A stretch of 64,000 bases of DNA from Aureobasidium sp. EXF-3400. Its lineage: Eukaryota > Ascomycota > Dothideomycetes > Dothideales > Saccotheciaceae. The notes under the pieces were generated by a model. That model was given only the letters and a program-made list of their open reading frames with translations, did no database searches and was not told the origin of the DNA. Positions 25,497-36,928 of this stretch are shown here, piece after piece. Location: contig SWBL01000034.1 in NCBI GenBank assembly GCA_024195585.1, forward strand, positions 1 through 64,000, written 5' to 3'. How positions within the stretch are numbered: the stretch's first letter is position 1; the number at the start of each line of letters is the position of its first letter. The translations under genes were made by a program, and so were the position numbers.

Positions 25497-27308
25497 TCAA
25501 AGTAAGTTATTTTGTTCTTCCTCCTCCTTCTCTCCTTCAAGCCATATCTCATGCCCATCTCCATCCTTGACGAAAAGACCCGCCACAGCCCCAAGTGCCG
25601 CAAAACATGCCATACACCACCACGACAGCCCGACCACACCACGCCGCAGCCCGACTCCGTAGAGATAGCTCAGGAAGAGCGGGCCGATAGTGCGGGCGGC
25701 CGAACTAGCACTCTGGCCTAGACCATGCACCGTGCCCAGTACGGATGGATGTGGCGAAGCATTATTGATCAAAATTGCTGTAGCAGGCAGTGCGAATGTC
25801 CTCGCAGTCACTTGGATGCACAGCACAATAATAATTGAGATCCACAACAGTGGCCCGGAGGCTGCTGCAGGCGGAGTAGAGCTCGTGGGTACGATGGAGA
25901 GAAAAGGGACCAGAAAATACGCCAGGGGAAACAGACAGAGCGAGAGGCGGAAAGAGGTCACTGTGCCCAACCGGAAGGACAATCTGGGATAGAGTAGCAA
26001 TTGTAGCGATATACCAACAACGCCTAAGATGGCTAACGCAGAGCCGATCCGTGCAGGTGGAAGAGCCAAACCGCCTGTCCAGCTGAAAGGAGGGTGTGGC
26101 TTGTAGTCTGGAGGTATGCCTAGACTTGAGTTTGGATCTGTCCCGTTATTTGTCTGACCATGTGGAACATATCTTGGTGTCGACAAGAAAACAAACCAGA
26201 GGCTGTTGAATGTGCCTACATGGCCAGCCAGCAGGAAATGAGCCGTGAATGTGAAGAGCACATTGGCGGTCCAGATGCGTGAGAATGGCAACTTCCTCCT
26301 GACCTTAGGTAGTCTGGGTGTAGGTGGCTCGTCGGTCGGTGACTGCATTTCCATCGTCGAAGGATCCACGTCATCACTGGATACCGCTTGATAGTTCTGG
26401 TTGAACCTACGTTGGAACACAACTCTTGCGATCCATCGTCCGAACCATAGTCCCAGATCTGGCTTGTCTCTCAACATTTCATGTGACTCTTCGAGTCCCA
26501 GCAGCACGACCATTGCCGATAAGAAGAGAAACACGGAACTGACAAGATTCGGAAGTGCATATGGCCACTGCTTCAGCCATGCGATTGATCCAAAAGAGGC
26601 AGGATAGTTCCCTGCTGGGTCGGCCAACAGCCCACCTAGTATTGGGCCTATGATAACCCCCACGTTGAAGGTCATAGGAAGTAGAAGGAAAGCTCTCGAT
26701 TGGTATTTCTTGTCGCGAATTATTTCGGAGATCATTGTTCTCATCACGCCAATGTTGCCATTGAGTGCTCCACCAAGGGCTCTCCAAAAAAGTGCCACAG
26801 CAAAACTGCTGCTAAAGCCGAAGCCCAGGGCTCCGATTCCAGTACCCAAGAGTCCGACCAGGATAACTCTTTTGCGACCCATCTGCTCCCAATCGGCCAT
26901 TCTACCCCAGAAAATGGCTGTACAGAATTGGGCTCCCGTGAAAGCCGCTTGAAGCATACCAGCCTGATAAGATATGGTACTGTCTGGAGCAGATGGAGAG
27001 AAGGAGCGAAGTTGATAGAACATATAAGATTGTAGAGAGGTTTGCGTCAGCGGTTCTGATAATCGAGCCATCGTGAGGATGAATAGTTGATCTTTTCGAG
27101 GCAAGCTCTTCCATGAAACAGGTTTGGGCTTCTCAGACAACTGATGAGGTGGTTGACCAGCGAACGTTCTCTCTTCTTCCTCTATGGGCAACGTCTGTGG
27201 ACCATCTGGCGCATAAACATCAGGCTCGGCGACATCTTCGTCGAGATCATAATCTTTCGGTACAGCCGTTAAGCGTCTTTGGTCAATTGAGGAGGCGCGA
27301 CCGACCAT
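25497..27308 (-). CDS. Major facilitator superfamily transporter
   Basis: An intronless gene for 603 residues. After about 80 polar residues come about twelve hydrophobic segments in two halves, split by a charged loop near residues 300-350. MFS motif A is present between helices 2 and 3 (GRMADWEQMGRKRVILVG), and GVIIGPILGGLLADP lies in helix 5. Other conserved parts are FWRALGGALNGNIGVMRTM and SVLGTVHGLGQSASSAARTI in the C-terminal half. The pattern resembles the ZINC INDUCED FACILITATOR-like/ZRT-type drug:H+ antiporter group in fungi, but the substrate cannot be read from the sequence. The acidic tail (GEKEEEEQNNLL) is cytosolic by the usual topology. Confidence 0.9.
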   Translation of the reverse strand: MVGRASSIDQRRLTAVPKDYDLDEDVAEPDVYAPDGPQTLPIEEEERTFAGQPPHQLSEKPKPVSWKSLPRKDQLFILTMARLSEPLTQTSLQSYMFYQLRSFSPSAPDSTISYQAGMLQAAFTGAQFCTAIFWGRMADWEQMGRKRVILVGLLGTGIGALGFGFSSSFAVALFWRALGGALNGNIGVMRTMISEIIRDKKYQSRAFLLLPMTFNVGVIIGPILGGLLADPAGNYPASFGSIAWLKQWPYALPNLVSSVFLFLSAMVVLLGLEESHEMLRDKPDLGLWFGRWIARVVFQRRFNQNYQAVSSDDVDPSTMEMQSPTDEPPTPRLPKVRRKLPFSRIWTANVLFTFTAHFLLAGHVGTFNSLWFVFLSTPRYVPHGQTNNGTDPNSSLGIPPDYKPHPPFSWTGGLALPPARIGSALAILGVVGISLQLLLYPRLSFRLGTVTSFRLSLCLFPLAYFLVPFLSIVPTSSTPPAAASGPLLWISIIIVLCIQVTARTFALPATAILINNASPHPSVLGTVHGLGQSASSAARTIGPLFLSYLYGVGLRRGVVGLSWWCMACFAALGAVAGLFVKDGDGHEIWLEGEKEEEEQNNLL

Positions 27309-27728
27309 CAGGTGTGGACCGACCGGATCTAGGTGTTCCTAAGTAAGTGGTAGTATATTAGAATGGGAATTCAGTTTCGGGATTGAAGGCGTACGAAAAG
27401 GAAGCAGATAAGAGTCAAGACGGGTAGAAAAGCAAACCTAAACTGGCCCATTCGGTTGGTTCGGGTACACGTCACGTGCGATGTTAGCGGGGCATTCAAA
27501 AAATATTGAACTAAGTCTTGACGAGAACAAGATAAGAGAAAGATTTGATAATTGGTGAAAAGGGGCGTCGATTGTTCTAATTACACGATGCCATATTTGA
27601 AGTGCCATGCGCTGTGGATGGCAGAACAGTCATGCTGAAGAGTCGTTAAAAGTGCCTAGAGAAAAGGCAAACCAGAGTGACACGAAAAGCAGCACTACTC
27701 ATCTGCATCCGTGTTTGTCTTGAAGACC
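27309..27728. other. Intergenic region, no feature seen
   Basis: This lies between the start of the MFS gene and the 3' end of HP1 and should hold the MFS promoter. No coding sequence is supported. Confidence 0.5.
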
Positions 27729-28683
27729 CTAGGCCTTGTTAGTGGAACGTCTTCGGCGATTGGAGGATTTGGAGAAATTGCCGTACAACTTGGACTCGTA
27801 GTAGTCGAGAAGCTGTTATATGTCAGCAGATGTGACTTGTGCTCTCGAGTAAATGTAGCCACCTTTTGGGGGCACTTCTGTCTACACTGCTGTGCAGTGT
27901 GCTGTGTTCTCGAGCCGTTCTCCCAGAGCAGATAGATCATTAGAACGCCCTTGTGCTCGCCCTCATCAGGCTTCTCAACAGCATCAATGAGCTGCACGTG
28001 CTCTTCCCAGGAGCCCTCGGGCAAAGAAGACGTTTTGTTATCTTCGGTGACATCAGCATCGGCTGTCTTAGTTGACTTTCTTCCGCGCTTCTTTGTAGTA
28101 GACGTAGCAGCAACTTCTGGAGTGTCCTGAGCCATTGACTTCCTCTTCGTACCCTTCTTTGCTGGCGTCTTTGGTTTCGCCTGAGGCTTACCGCCAATCT
28201 TGTCCCAGTATGCTCTTAGTACATCCATAGCTCCCGATCTAGAAGAAGATTAGTGCCAGGCCGGCCAAGTTGATTTGAGGGGACTTACAAGTTGTCCTCG
28301 GGCTCCCAAGTGCGGTCCTCCTCGGCCTCGTAACCAAGCCACTTCACTTCGTAAAGACAATCTTTGCCGTTGTCAAAAGCGTGGTTCAAAATCTTCTCAA
28401 CGACATATTCGTCGGCGTTGTCTTCTTCTTCTTCTTCTTCTTCTTCTTCATCGTCGTCCTCAGCTTCACCATGGCCATTCTTCACATCTTGATCGATCTC
28501 TTCTTTGGCGGACTTGACGTTTGATTTTGTAGCGGCTCTCTTGGTAGCGGGTTTCTTGGGCGGCAGGACTTCCTCATCAGCAGATAGAGGATCGGACATT
28601 TCTTCGTCGCTAATAGCGGCTGCGATTAGTCAGTCACAGTGGTGGAGGACGCATTGGGTGGTTAGGACAGAATCACGAGGCAT
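27729..28683 (-). CDS. hepA: Heterochromatin protein 1 (chromo and chromoshadow domains)
   Basis: Exons 28683-28677, 28619-28289, 28238-27863 and 27812-27729 encode 265 residues. The chromodomain (ADEYVVEKILNHAFD, LYEVKWLGYEAEEDRTWEPE) binds methylated H3K9 in this family. The chromoshadow domain (SWEEHVQLIDAVEKPDEGEH, VLMIYLLWENGSRTQHT, QKLLDYYESKL) dimerises and recruits partners. Between them is a Lys-rich hinge, and before the chromodomain a poly-Glu run comes from a CTT repeat at about 28424-28453. The first coding exon is only 7 nt (ATGCCTC). It gives MPPAISDEEMSDP, like the MPPA-start of related fungal HP1s. If it were wrong, translation would begin at the ATG at 28599. The gene diverges from CCT5 across 453 bp. 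Confidence 0.9.
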
Positions 28684-29136
28684 CTTGAGAAACGATTGGA
28701 AGCTGGTGTGTGCGCGACCAGCGCGGAAGGGAAGTTATGAATGCGACCAAAAGTTGTTGACAGAGTGGAAAGCAAGCGAGAGAGAGAGACGCGACGCAGC
28801 AAGCACGCGTTTCAAAGGTGCGGAGGAAGGAGCGAAGCTGCGGCGCACGGGCCTTCCGAACAGTGAAAGGGAAAGTCTGGTGGAAAGTGAAGGAGCGACG
28901 AAAGTCTGAGGGCCAAGCAGCAAGCAACAGGTCAAACAACACTCAGCCATCGACTGAACAAGGCAACAAGACCAACCCTCGCTCTTTCCTCTGCTGTCCC
29001 GCAACCTCTCCGGGCTTCTCCTCCCTTCGCCAACGCTCCTCAGGAGCACCAACAACTGCCTGCCATGGCCATGCGTATGCTGAATCTCCAAATAATTTAT
29101 TTGTCCTCCTTGCTGACATGTTGCACAGAACTTGAT
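28684..29136. other. Divergent promoter region of HP1 and CCT5
   Basis: 453 bp between two start codons. It includes a GA/CT-rich stretch near 28765-28800. No coding sequence is supported. Confidence 0.55.
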
Positions 29137-30938
29137 ATGTCCAACGGTACTTCCCAATCGCCCTCACAGATATCTCCTGTCAAACAAGACTGACGCAGCT
29201 GCCCCCCTCAGCCCAGGTCGCAAAAGATGAGAACGGCCGCCCCTTCATTATTGTAAGAGACCAGGGCAAGAAGAAGAGACAACACGGAAACGAGGCCGTC
29301 AAATCCCACATTCTCGCTGCAAAGACGGTCGCTGGTATTGTGCGCACCTCTCTCGGTCCTCGTGGTCTCGACAAGATTCTGATTTCTCCCGATGGAGACA
29401 TTACCGTCACCAACGACGGCGCCACAATCCTTTCTCAGGTGCCTATCCACGTCCGTCTTCGACCATGAAGTCCCCTCTGACTTGCTATCCAGATGGAAAT
29501 CTCCAACCACGTCGCCAAGCTACTAGTCTCCCTTTCTCAATCTCAAGACTCTGAAATCGGTGACGGCACCACTGGTGTCGTTGTCCTGGCTGGCGCTCTC
29601 CTCGAGCAAGCCGCCGACCTTATCGACAAGGGTATCCACCCCATTCGCATTGCCGATGGCTACGATGCCGCTTGCGAGGTTGCCGTCAGCCGCCTCGACC
29701 AAATCTCAGACACTATGCCCTTCGACAAGGATAACACCGAGAACCTCTTCAAGGTCGCAAAGACCAGTCTGGGAAGCAAGATTGTCAGCAAATCACACGA
29801 CCAATTCGCTCAGATCGCCGTCGATGCTGTTATGAGTGTTGCTGATCTTGAGCGTCGCGACGTCGATTTCGAGCTGATCAAGGTTGACGGAAAGGTCGGA
29901 GGCAGTCTCGAGGACACACTGCTCGTCAAGGGTGTTATTGTTGACAAGGACTTCTCTCACCCACAAATGCCCTCCGAGGTCAAGGACGCCAAGTTGGCTA
30001 TTCTCACTTGCGCCTTTGAGCCCCCAAAGCCCAAGACCAAGCACAAGCTCGACATCACCTCGGTCGAGGAGTTCAAGCGTCTGCAAAACTACGAAAGCGA
30101 GAAGTTTGCCGAAATGATCCAACAAATCAAGGACACTGGCGCAAACGTCGTCATCTGCCAATGGGGTTTCGACGATGAGGCCAATCACCTTCTCCTCACA
30201 AACAAGCTCCCTGCTGTACGATGGGTTGGTGGTCCCGAGATTGAGTTGATCGCCATTGCCACAAACGGAAGGATAGTACCGAGATTCGAGGACCTCAGCG
30301 CCGACAAGCTTGGAACTGCCGGTGTTGTCAGAGAAATGACCTTCGGTACCACGAGAGAAAAGATGCTCGTCATTGAGGAGTGCGCCAACAGCAGAGCCGT
30401 CACCGTCTTTGTGCGTGGTAGCAACAAGATGATCATCGACGAGGCCAAGCGTTCGCTGCACGATGCACTCTGCGTCGTCCGCAACTTGGTTCGCGACAAC
30501 AGAATTGTGTACGGTGGTGGTGCCGCAGAAATTGCTTGCTCACTGGCCGTCGAAGACGCTGCTGTCAAGTCTCCTGGCCTTGAGCAATATGCCATGCGCG
30601 CTTTCGCAGATGCTCTGGACAGTGTACCCATGGCACTCGCCGAGAACTCCGGTCTTAGCCCTATCGAGACTCTGGCCCAGATCAAGAGCCGACAGGCAAA
30701 GGAGGGCAACTCAAGGTTGGGTGTCGACTGTATGCAGACCGGCAGCAATGGTAAGAAACTTGCAATCCAATTTGGCAGACCTACAGTTACTGACTTCATT
30801 GCAGACATGAGAGAGAACTTCGTCATCGACCCTCTGATCTCCAAGAGACAGCAACTTCTCCTGGCTACACAACTTTGTCGCATGGTGCTTAAGGTCAACA
30901 ATGTCATCATTGCTGGAAGCGATGACAACGAGTTCTAG
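29137..30938 (+). CDS. CCT5: T-complex chaperonin CCT subunit epsilon
   Basis: One of eight subunits of the cytosolic TRiC/CCT chaperonin that folds actin and tubulin. Exons 29137-29146, 29212-29438, 29493-30750 and 30805-30938 give 542 residues, normal for the family. Motifs: [47 protein letters not shown] with the ATPase [17 protein letters not shown] (epsilon-like), and [10 protein letters not shown]. The 10-nt first exon (MSN plus one base) was chosen because it joins in frame to [12 protein letters not shown]; an alternative N-terminus is possible. The last intron (30751-30804, 54 bp) is stop-free and in frame. Removing it gives [14 protein letters not shown], as in other CCT5s. Confidence 0.94.
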
Positions 30939-31360
30939 ATCTGTTGATTCTTGTTGCATGAAATACTACTGATGTAGAAATACCACTGTTCAAAAGTTGC
31001 CTTGATCATAGGCTTGCCAAAAATTTCAACCACCTTTCCTCTCGCGTGATTTCTATGTAGAGGGGCTGTGTTCGCTGGAGGCAGACTAAAGCACCTGACG
31101 ACAAAGCACTTCCACATGTGTATCAGAGCTCCAAAGGTTGTGGCACGGGTCAACAAAACAAGTGGATGCAGTCTAAACGGGTATTTCTTGTATATCTAGC
31201 TAATAAAACGATCATGAATAATCGTTTCCTATGCACGAAAGAAAAGGGTATCAAAAAGGGTTGTAAAACATCAAGCAAAAGAAAAAAAAGTCGGTCATGA
31301 TGAACGGGATATGAACAAAAAGGACATGACATAGAAGAGTGTTTCTAAGGGTCATTTCCA
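30939..31360. other. Convergent intergenic region
   Basis: This lies between the 3' ends of CCT5 and the KCH transporter gene. A-rich near 31265-31290. No gene is supported. Confidence 0.5.
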
Positions 31361-31645
31361 TCACCATTCCTGTGTGTGGTATTGTTGGCCAGGAGCAGCG
31401 GTAGCACTTCTGCCGGGAATTCCGTATGGCTGGCGGGGAACAGCGGTCGCGCTCCTGGCGGGGACTACAGGTCGTTGGCCGGGAGTTGCTGTTGCGCTTC
31501 TGACTGGCACTTCATGTAGAGGCTGAAGAGGAGCAGTGGATGCACTTCTGCCTGGAACCTGGTACGCTTGGTAGGGAGCAGTCGAGGCGCTCCTCATAGG
31601 AGCTACGGGCCGTTGACTGGGAGTCGCTGTTGCGCTTCTGCCTGG
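31361..31645 (-). repeat. Coding tandem repeat, RSA[TS]-type
   Basis: The last roughly 95 codons of the KCH gene contain six consecutive units of about 15-16 residues, each starting RSATA, RSAST or similar and with a Pro-x-Gln near the middle. Looser copies (RSATAPPEAYD, RSATVGPQQ) lie further upstream. The units differ enough that this is not a recent expansion. Confidence 0.75.
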
Positions 31646-33755
31646 CATTTGACGATGACTGTCTTGGGGTCGAATACGATACTCGTCAATCAGTCCATCG
31701 TATGCTTCGGGAGGAGCTGTAGCACTACGCTGAGGTCCGGCTGCGACTGCAGGTCGTGCGATCTCTGGAGGGCTTGTGGTACTGCGGTCTGGTGGCATAA
31801 ATGAGGGTGCTGCAGCTGCCAGTGTGAACGACGGATTGAAGGCAACATAGCCCCCAGAGGCTGCAGAAGCCGAACGCTGTTGATGCTGGGGCTGCGACTG
31901 CTGCTCGAAGGGCTCTGGTGTTGCTGCTTTCCGTGGTTGCATCTCGAAGCTTTGGAATTCAGGTTCAGGTGTATGACGCGAGGCAAAGCTCAAGCCATTA
32001 TTGGTGCCTGTCAATGGAGTGTACGACCTTTGGAAGTTCTGTTGCGGTCTTTGCCGTGGCGATATGATGCTTTCCGAATCATTGTAGTCCATACCCTCTT
32101 GGTGTGTGGGCACGGATTGGGGGTAGGGAGACATAAATCTAGTGGGTGGATAGTCCAAAGGCTCCGGAGTTGTGTCCCGTTCATATTCCAAATGCTCATC
32201 GAGATTATTTTGTTCCCATGTATGAGATTGTTGAGGACCGACGGTTGCACTTCTACCTGGGTATGGTTGATTTGCGTATCCGAACTGATCGTCGAACGAT
32301 GGCGGCGTCAGCCTGGAAGCATAAGATGTTGACCTGTCGAACGTAGGCCTCGATTGTGTAGGGTAGTAGTCTACGCTATCACTGTAACCCATGTCGTTGG
32401 CATTTCCAAGTAATGAAGCATCCGAAGCATAAGTGGCGTTAGACGTGAGAGATGCTTCGGTGTCTGAACGGTAAGCCATGTGCGGACGTCTGTCAGCATT
32501 GAGTTTGGGAGAGGACGGCTGGCGGTGCATTGCCATCGGCGGTGCTGTTTGAGTACGAGGAGGAGGTTTCGTTGCGTTGAGGCTGAGCGGAGTTTGCTCG
32601 CGACGCAATGCTGGTTCAGGGGCAGTGAAAGTGCGCAAAGGAGGCAGAGCAGGACGGTCTTCGGTATCCTGTCTTACAAGGCCAAAGTCGCTCTTTGAGT
32701 CAAGATCGGGTGTCTGTGCAGCAACTTGAGGCAAGGTCGGTTTTCGGTTGGTCTGCGGTCTGCTCGGCAGTTGATTGGCTTTTCTTGCTGCTTTGGCCTC
32801 GCTCTGTGCCTGCTTCTTCTCTTGCTCTTCCAGTGCTTGCTTGACCTTTTGACCCACAACCTTGTCTAGCCTGTGGTCAATCTTCCTTCGACAGTAGTTG
32901 CTCAGACGACCATCTTTTTGAGGTATGTAGTGCCACAGGAAGACTAGATAGAGCACGACAGCAATGATCAGACACAGGGCTGAGATGACCCAGATGACGA
33001 GGGTGAAGAGCATGGTAAAGAGAACAACAGCCTGTTCGCGATTTGACTCGGCCAGGGTTTCCACGTTGATCCAGAATTGTTCGAATGAAGAGTGGTCTGC
33101 AGTAGCAGCGTGATCGCCGGTGGGAATGAGGTCTGATTGCATGAACGAGTAGAGGGTGATGGCGTTGACAACCTGGCGAGGACCCTCAGCCAATATGATG
33201 CGTACAGCGCCCTTGAAAGCGAAGTAGACGAATAGCGCGACGTAGTCGACTCCCTTCTTGCTTTTGGTCAATTCAGCAAATACAAGAAAGCGTTTCCAAC
33301 CCTGGGGTCGCATCGACTGGAGTGTAGCGGCGACCGAATCCATGTAGCTCTCGGCAACACTGCCTCTGCGGATCACGCGAATGGCGCGCACCCACTCGAA
33401 TATGCAGAGAGCCCATGAGAACATGATACAAGCGGCAAAAATCCATTTCGAGTACTTCAAGGGAATGCTGGGTTCAATCTGAGAAGACCACTTGTCGTAT
33501 GCAAGGAGATTGACGGCAGTGAAAGTGTCGGCGCCATACACAGCAACTGCTACCAGAGCCATTATCCAGAGCCATCCGTAAGATACATAAGTCAAAGCAC
33601 CCGAAGCACGAAAGTCGGACAGAGTCTACACGTTGTCATGTTAGCATGAAAATAGTACACAGTAGTCAGGTCAACCAGCTTAAAATACTTACCACGTAGT
33701 CCCATTTCTGCGACTCATCCAGGTGGCCCTTTTCCCTGTCACCCGAACATACCAT
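31361..33755 (-). CDS. KCH1: KCH-family fungal potassium transporter
   Basis: Exons 33755-33693 and 33625-31361 encode 775 residues, with a 67-bp intron. The first 21 residues (MVCSGDREKGHLDESQKWDY) and the resumption at TLSDFRASGALTYVSYGWLW match the KCH start. Hydrophobic segments follow (WIMALVAVAVYGADTF, YSKWIFAACIMFSWALCIFE, and VLFTMLFTLVIWVISALCLI). The conserved VRAIRVIRRGSVAESYMD and WKRFLVFAELTKSKKGVDY lie between them, and LSNYCRRKIDHRLDKVV comes after. Yeast Kch1 and Prm6 support K+ uptake linked to calcium signalling at the plasma membrane. The second half is a disordered cytosolic tail, far longer than in yeast, ending in tandem copies of a 15-16 residue RSATxxPxQ repeat. Confidence 0.88.
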
Positions 33756-34746
33756 TTTCGGGGTTTTCGGATTATAGATCGGTATGCGAAGAAAGGGGTT
33801 ATCGTCAGTCCAGCTGCGATCGATTAAGGGCGTTGTGAGCCGTTGGTCGCTTGTGATAGCTACGTTTCGTTGTCTGCGTTAAGAGAGAGCGCGATATCTG
33901 CCAGCAGATGTCGTGCGCGTGTGGTATTGAGAAGAAGAAAAGAAAAAAAAGAGTGAATAGAAAGGAGTGTGATCGGTCTAGAATAGGGAGCGCAAGGCCA
34001 TGAATGGCTGGGACAGGTATTGTAAGGAATGCACAAGGTTCTGCAACGGCCAGACCGTTTGTCTCCAGGGCTGGTAGTCTTTGTCGACAGAACAACGAAG
34101 AGCTCGTCGTGACAAAGACGTCTTGAACAAAGTGGCCGTCAGAGGCGGCTCTCTCCTTTGACTGTTGCACAAAGCGGTAGGGAATCGGGCGCTTGCGCAA
34201 GTGGACGACCGATGCCCTGCGCACTTGTACGGCGAGCCAAGAGGCAGAGTTCGAACAAGCGCCGCGAAACGAAGGCCAGGGGCTCTACCAGCCCGCGCCA
34301 AACGTCGTCCAGCAATCATTTCCTCTCGCTCAGAGGGCTTCCGCGTTTGGCTTCCCTCAGACTGAAACACGTGCCCCTGCTGCTTCACACCATCAAGATA
34401 CCGAAACCCTGCTCCAGACTCCCAATGTAGCAATTTCTTCTCCACCTTCTGTTCTTCTTTGGATTTTGTGAGTCTGTCGTGTTCCCGATGTGTTTCGAAG
34501 ACGGGATACCTTGCAACACGTTTCGAGGAATGCTACTTGTATAGATGATGACATGAACTTGGTTCTGGCCCTGACATCACAGCATGTATCGCATGTTTTA
34601 GGTAGCAATTGCAACTGAACCGTGTCAACCTGGCTTAGGAGATCGGTCTCATTGAGTGAAATGAAATAGAAGCTGAATTGAACATTTGGGTTTCTATCGA
34701 ATGCCTGCTCTTACGAATCCCATAATATAAAAACCAATTTTATCTT
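33756..34746. other. Intergenic region, no gene seen
   Basis: This holds the upstream region of the KCH gene and the 3' flank of BiP. Short frames on both strands near 34160-34470 look random. Confidence 0.5.
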
Positions 34747-36928
34747 TTACAGCTCGTCATGGCTGGGTTCGTCATCGTAGTCGGGCATGCCTCCGGCACC
34801 GCCAGCGCCGCCGTAAAGCTTGCTGGTGATGGGGTAGGCAACGTTGCTGAGCTTCTCCTTCTGCTCATCGAAGTCCTCGGCGGTAGCATCGGCGGCGTTG
34901 TCGTCGAGCCAGTCCTGGACCTGCTTGACGGCGTCAAGAATCTGCTTTCATGTCAGTATGATTCTCTATCAGCGAAGAATATCCTTGTCGACTTACAGTG
35001 TCCTTGTCGTCCTCGTCAATCTTGCCACCGAGACCATCCTCGTCGTTGACCTGGTTCTTCAAAGAGAAAGCGTAATTCTCCAGACCGTTGCGAGACTCGA
35101 TGCGCTGGCGGGTTGCCTTGTCCTCCTCAGCGTACTTCTCAGCCTCCTCGACCATACGCTCAATTTCCTCAGCGCTAAGACGGCCCTTGTCGTTGGTGAT
35201 GGTAATGCTCTCGCTCTTACCGGTGCCCTTGTCACCAGCGCTGACCTTGAGAATACCGTTGGCGTCGAGCTCGAACGAGACCTCAATCTGAGGAACACCA
35301 CGAGGAGCGGCAGGGATACCGGTAAGCTCGAACTTGCCGAGCTGGTTGTTGTCCTTGGTCATGGAACGCTCACCCTCGAAGACTTGGATCAAGACAACGG
35401 GCTGGTTGTCAGCGGCGGTCGAGAAAATCTGAGACTTCTTGGTGGGAATGGTAGTGCCACGCTTAATCAAGTGGGTCATGACACCACCAGTGGTCTCAAT
35501 ACCAAGAGTAAGAGGGTTGACATCCATGAGGACAATGCCACTAGCCTCATCCTCACCAGACAAGACACCGCCCTGAACAGCGGCACCGTAGGCGACGGCC
35601 TCATCAGGGTTAATACCCTTGCTGGCCTTCTTTCCGAAGTATTCCTCGAGCATGGTCTGAACCTTGGGGATACGAGTAGAACCACCAACAAGGACAATGT
35701 CGTCAATGTCGCTCTTCTTGAGCTTGGCGTCCTTGAGAACCTGTTCGACAGGCTTGAGGGTCTTCTTGAAGAGATCGTTGTTCAGCTCCTCGAACTTGGC
35801 GCGGGTCAGAGTCTCGGAGAAGTCCTTGCCGTCGAAGAAGGCCTCGATTTCGATGCGGGTGCTCATCTGGGAAGACAGAGTACGCTTGGCCTTTTCGACT
35901 TCACGCTTCAGCTTACCCATGGTCTTGAGGTTCTTGGTGATGTCAACGTCGTTCTTCTTGTTGTAGGTCTTGACAAAGTAGTCCATAACTCTCTGATCGA
36001 AGTCCTCACCACCGAGATGGGTATCACCAGCAGTAGCCTGGACCTCGAAGACGCCATCGTCGACAGTCAGAATAGAAACATCGAAAGTACCACCACCGAG
36101 ATCATAGACGATGATCTGGCGTTCCTCGCCAGTCTTGTCGAGTCCGTAGGCCAGGGCGGCAGCGGTGGGTTCGTTGACAACACGGAGAACGTTGAGGCCG
36201 GCGATGGTGCCAGCGTCCTTCGTGGCGGCACGCTGAGCGTCGTTGAAGTAGGCGGGGACGGTAACAACAGCGTTGGTGACCTTCTCGCCGAGGTACGACT
36301 CGGCGACTTCCTTCATCTTGCCCAAGATCATGGAGCTGACCTCCTCGGGGGTGAAAGTCTTCTGACCACTGCGCATCACATGTCAGGTTCTGTTCGCACG
36401 CAAGCTACAAGGGCCCAACTTACTCCTGAACCTCGACCTGAACTCTGGGTTGACCATTCTTGTTGACAACCTTGAAGGGGAAGTGCTTCATGTCACGCTG
36501 AACGTCCTTGTCGTTGAACTTGCGACCGATCAAACGCTTGATGTCGAAGACGGTTCTCTCGGGGTTGGATGCGTACTGGTTCTTGGCTGGGTGGTTTGTC
36601 AGCGATTGCGTGGAAAGCATTGCTCCCGTGTGTGCTTACCTGCGTCACCGACAAGTCTCTCCTCGTCGTTCCAGGCGACGTAGGAAGGAGTGATACGGTT
36701 ACCCTGGTCGTTGACGAGAATCTCGACCTTTCCGCCCTTCATGATACCAACACAAGAGTAGGTGGTACCAAGATCGATACCGATGACGGGACCGGAAACG
36801 GCCTTTTCGCCGCTGTCCTGAGCTCTGGCATTGGAGCCAAAGAGCACCATAGGCGCAAGGAGCACCAGAAGGAGGTAGAAGATGGTTGACCACGCAAAGC
36901 GTGACTCGGTTCTTGTGCGTCTCGCCAT
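34747..36928 (-). CDS. KAR2: ER chaperone BiP/Kar2 (Hsp70)
   Basis: The ER-lumen Hsp70 that drives import and folding of secreted proteins. Exons 36928-36640, 36586-36424, 36368-34997 and 34941-34747 give 672 residues, the usual BiP length. Evidence: a signal peptide ([20 protein letters not shown]), the Hsp70 ATPase start ([16 protein letters not shown]), [30 protein letters not shown], a DEAVAYGAA segment, and the ER retention signal HDEL at the C-terminus. Introns are 53, 55 and 55 bp. The opposite strand has a 540-codon open frame across the gene, which I regard as the well-known antisense artefact of Hsp70 codon bias. An HSE-like palindrome lies about 180 bp upstream. Confidence 0.97.

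Noticed and set aside
34844..36466. A 540-codon open frame on the plus strand opposite BiP
   Set aside because: Antisense open frames across Hsp70 genes are a known by-product of their codon bias. The sense product is certain and spliced, and the antisense product has no recognisable domain.
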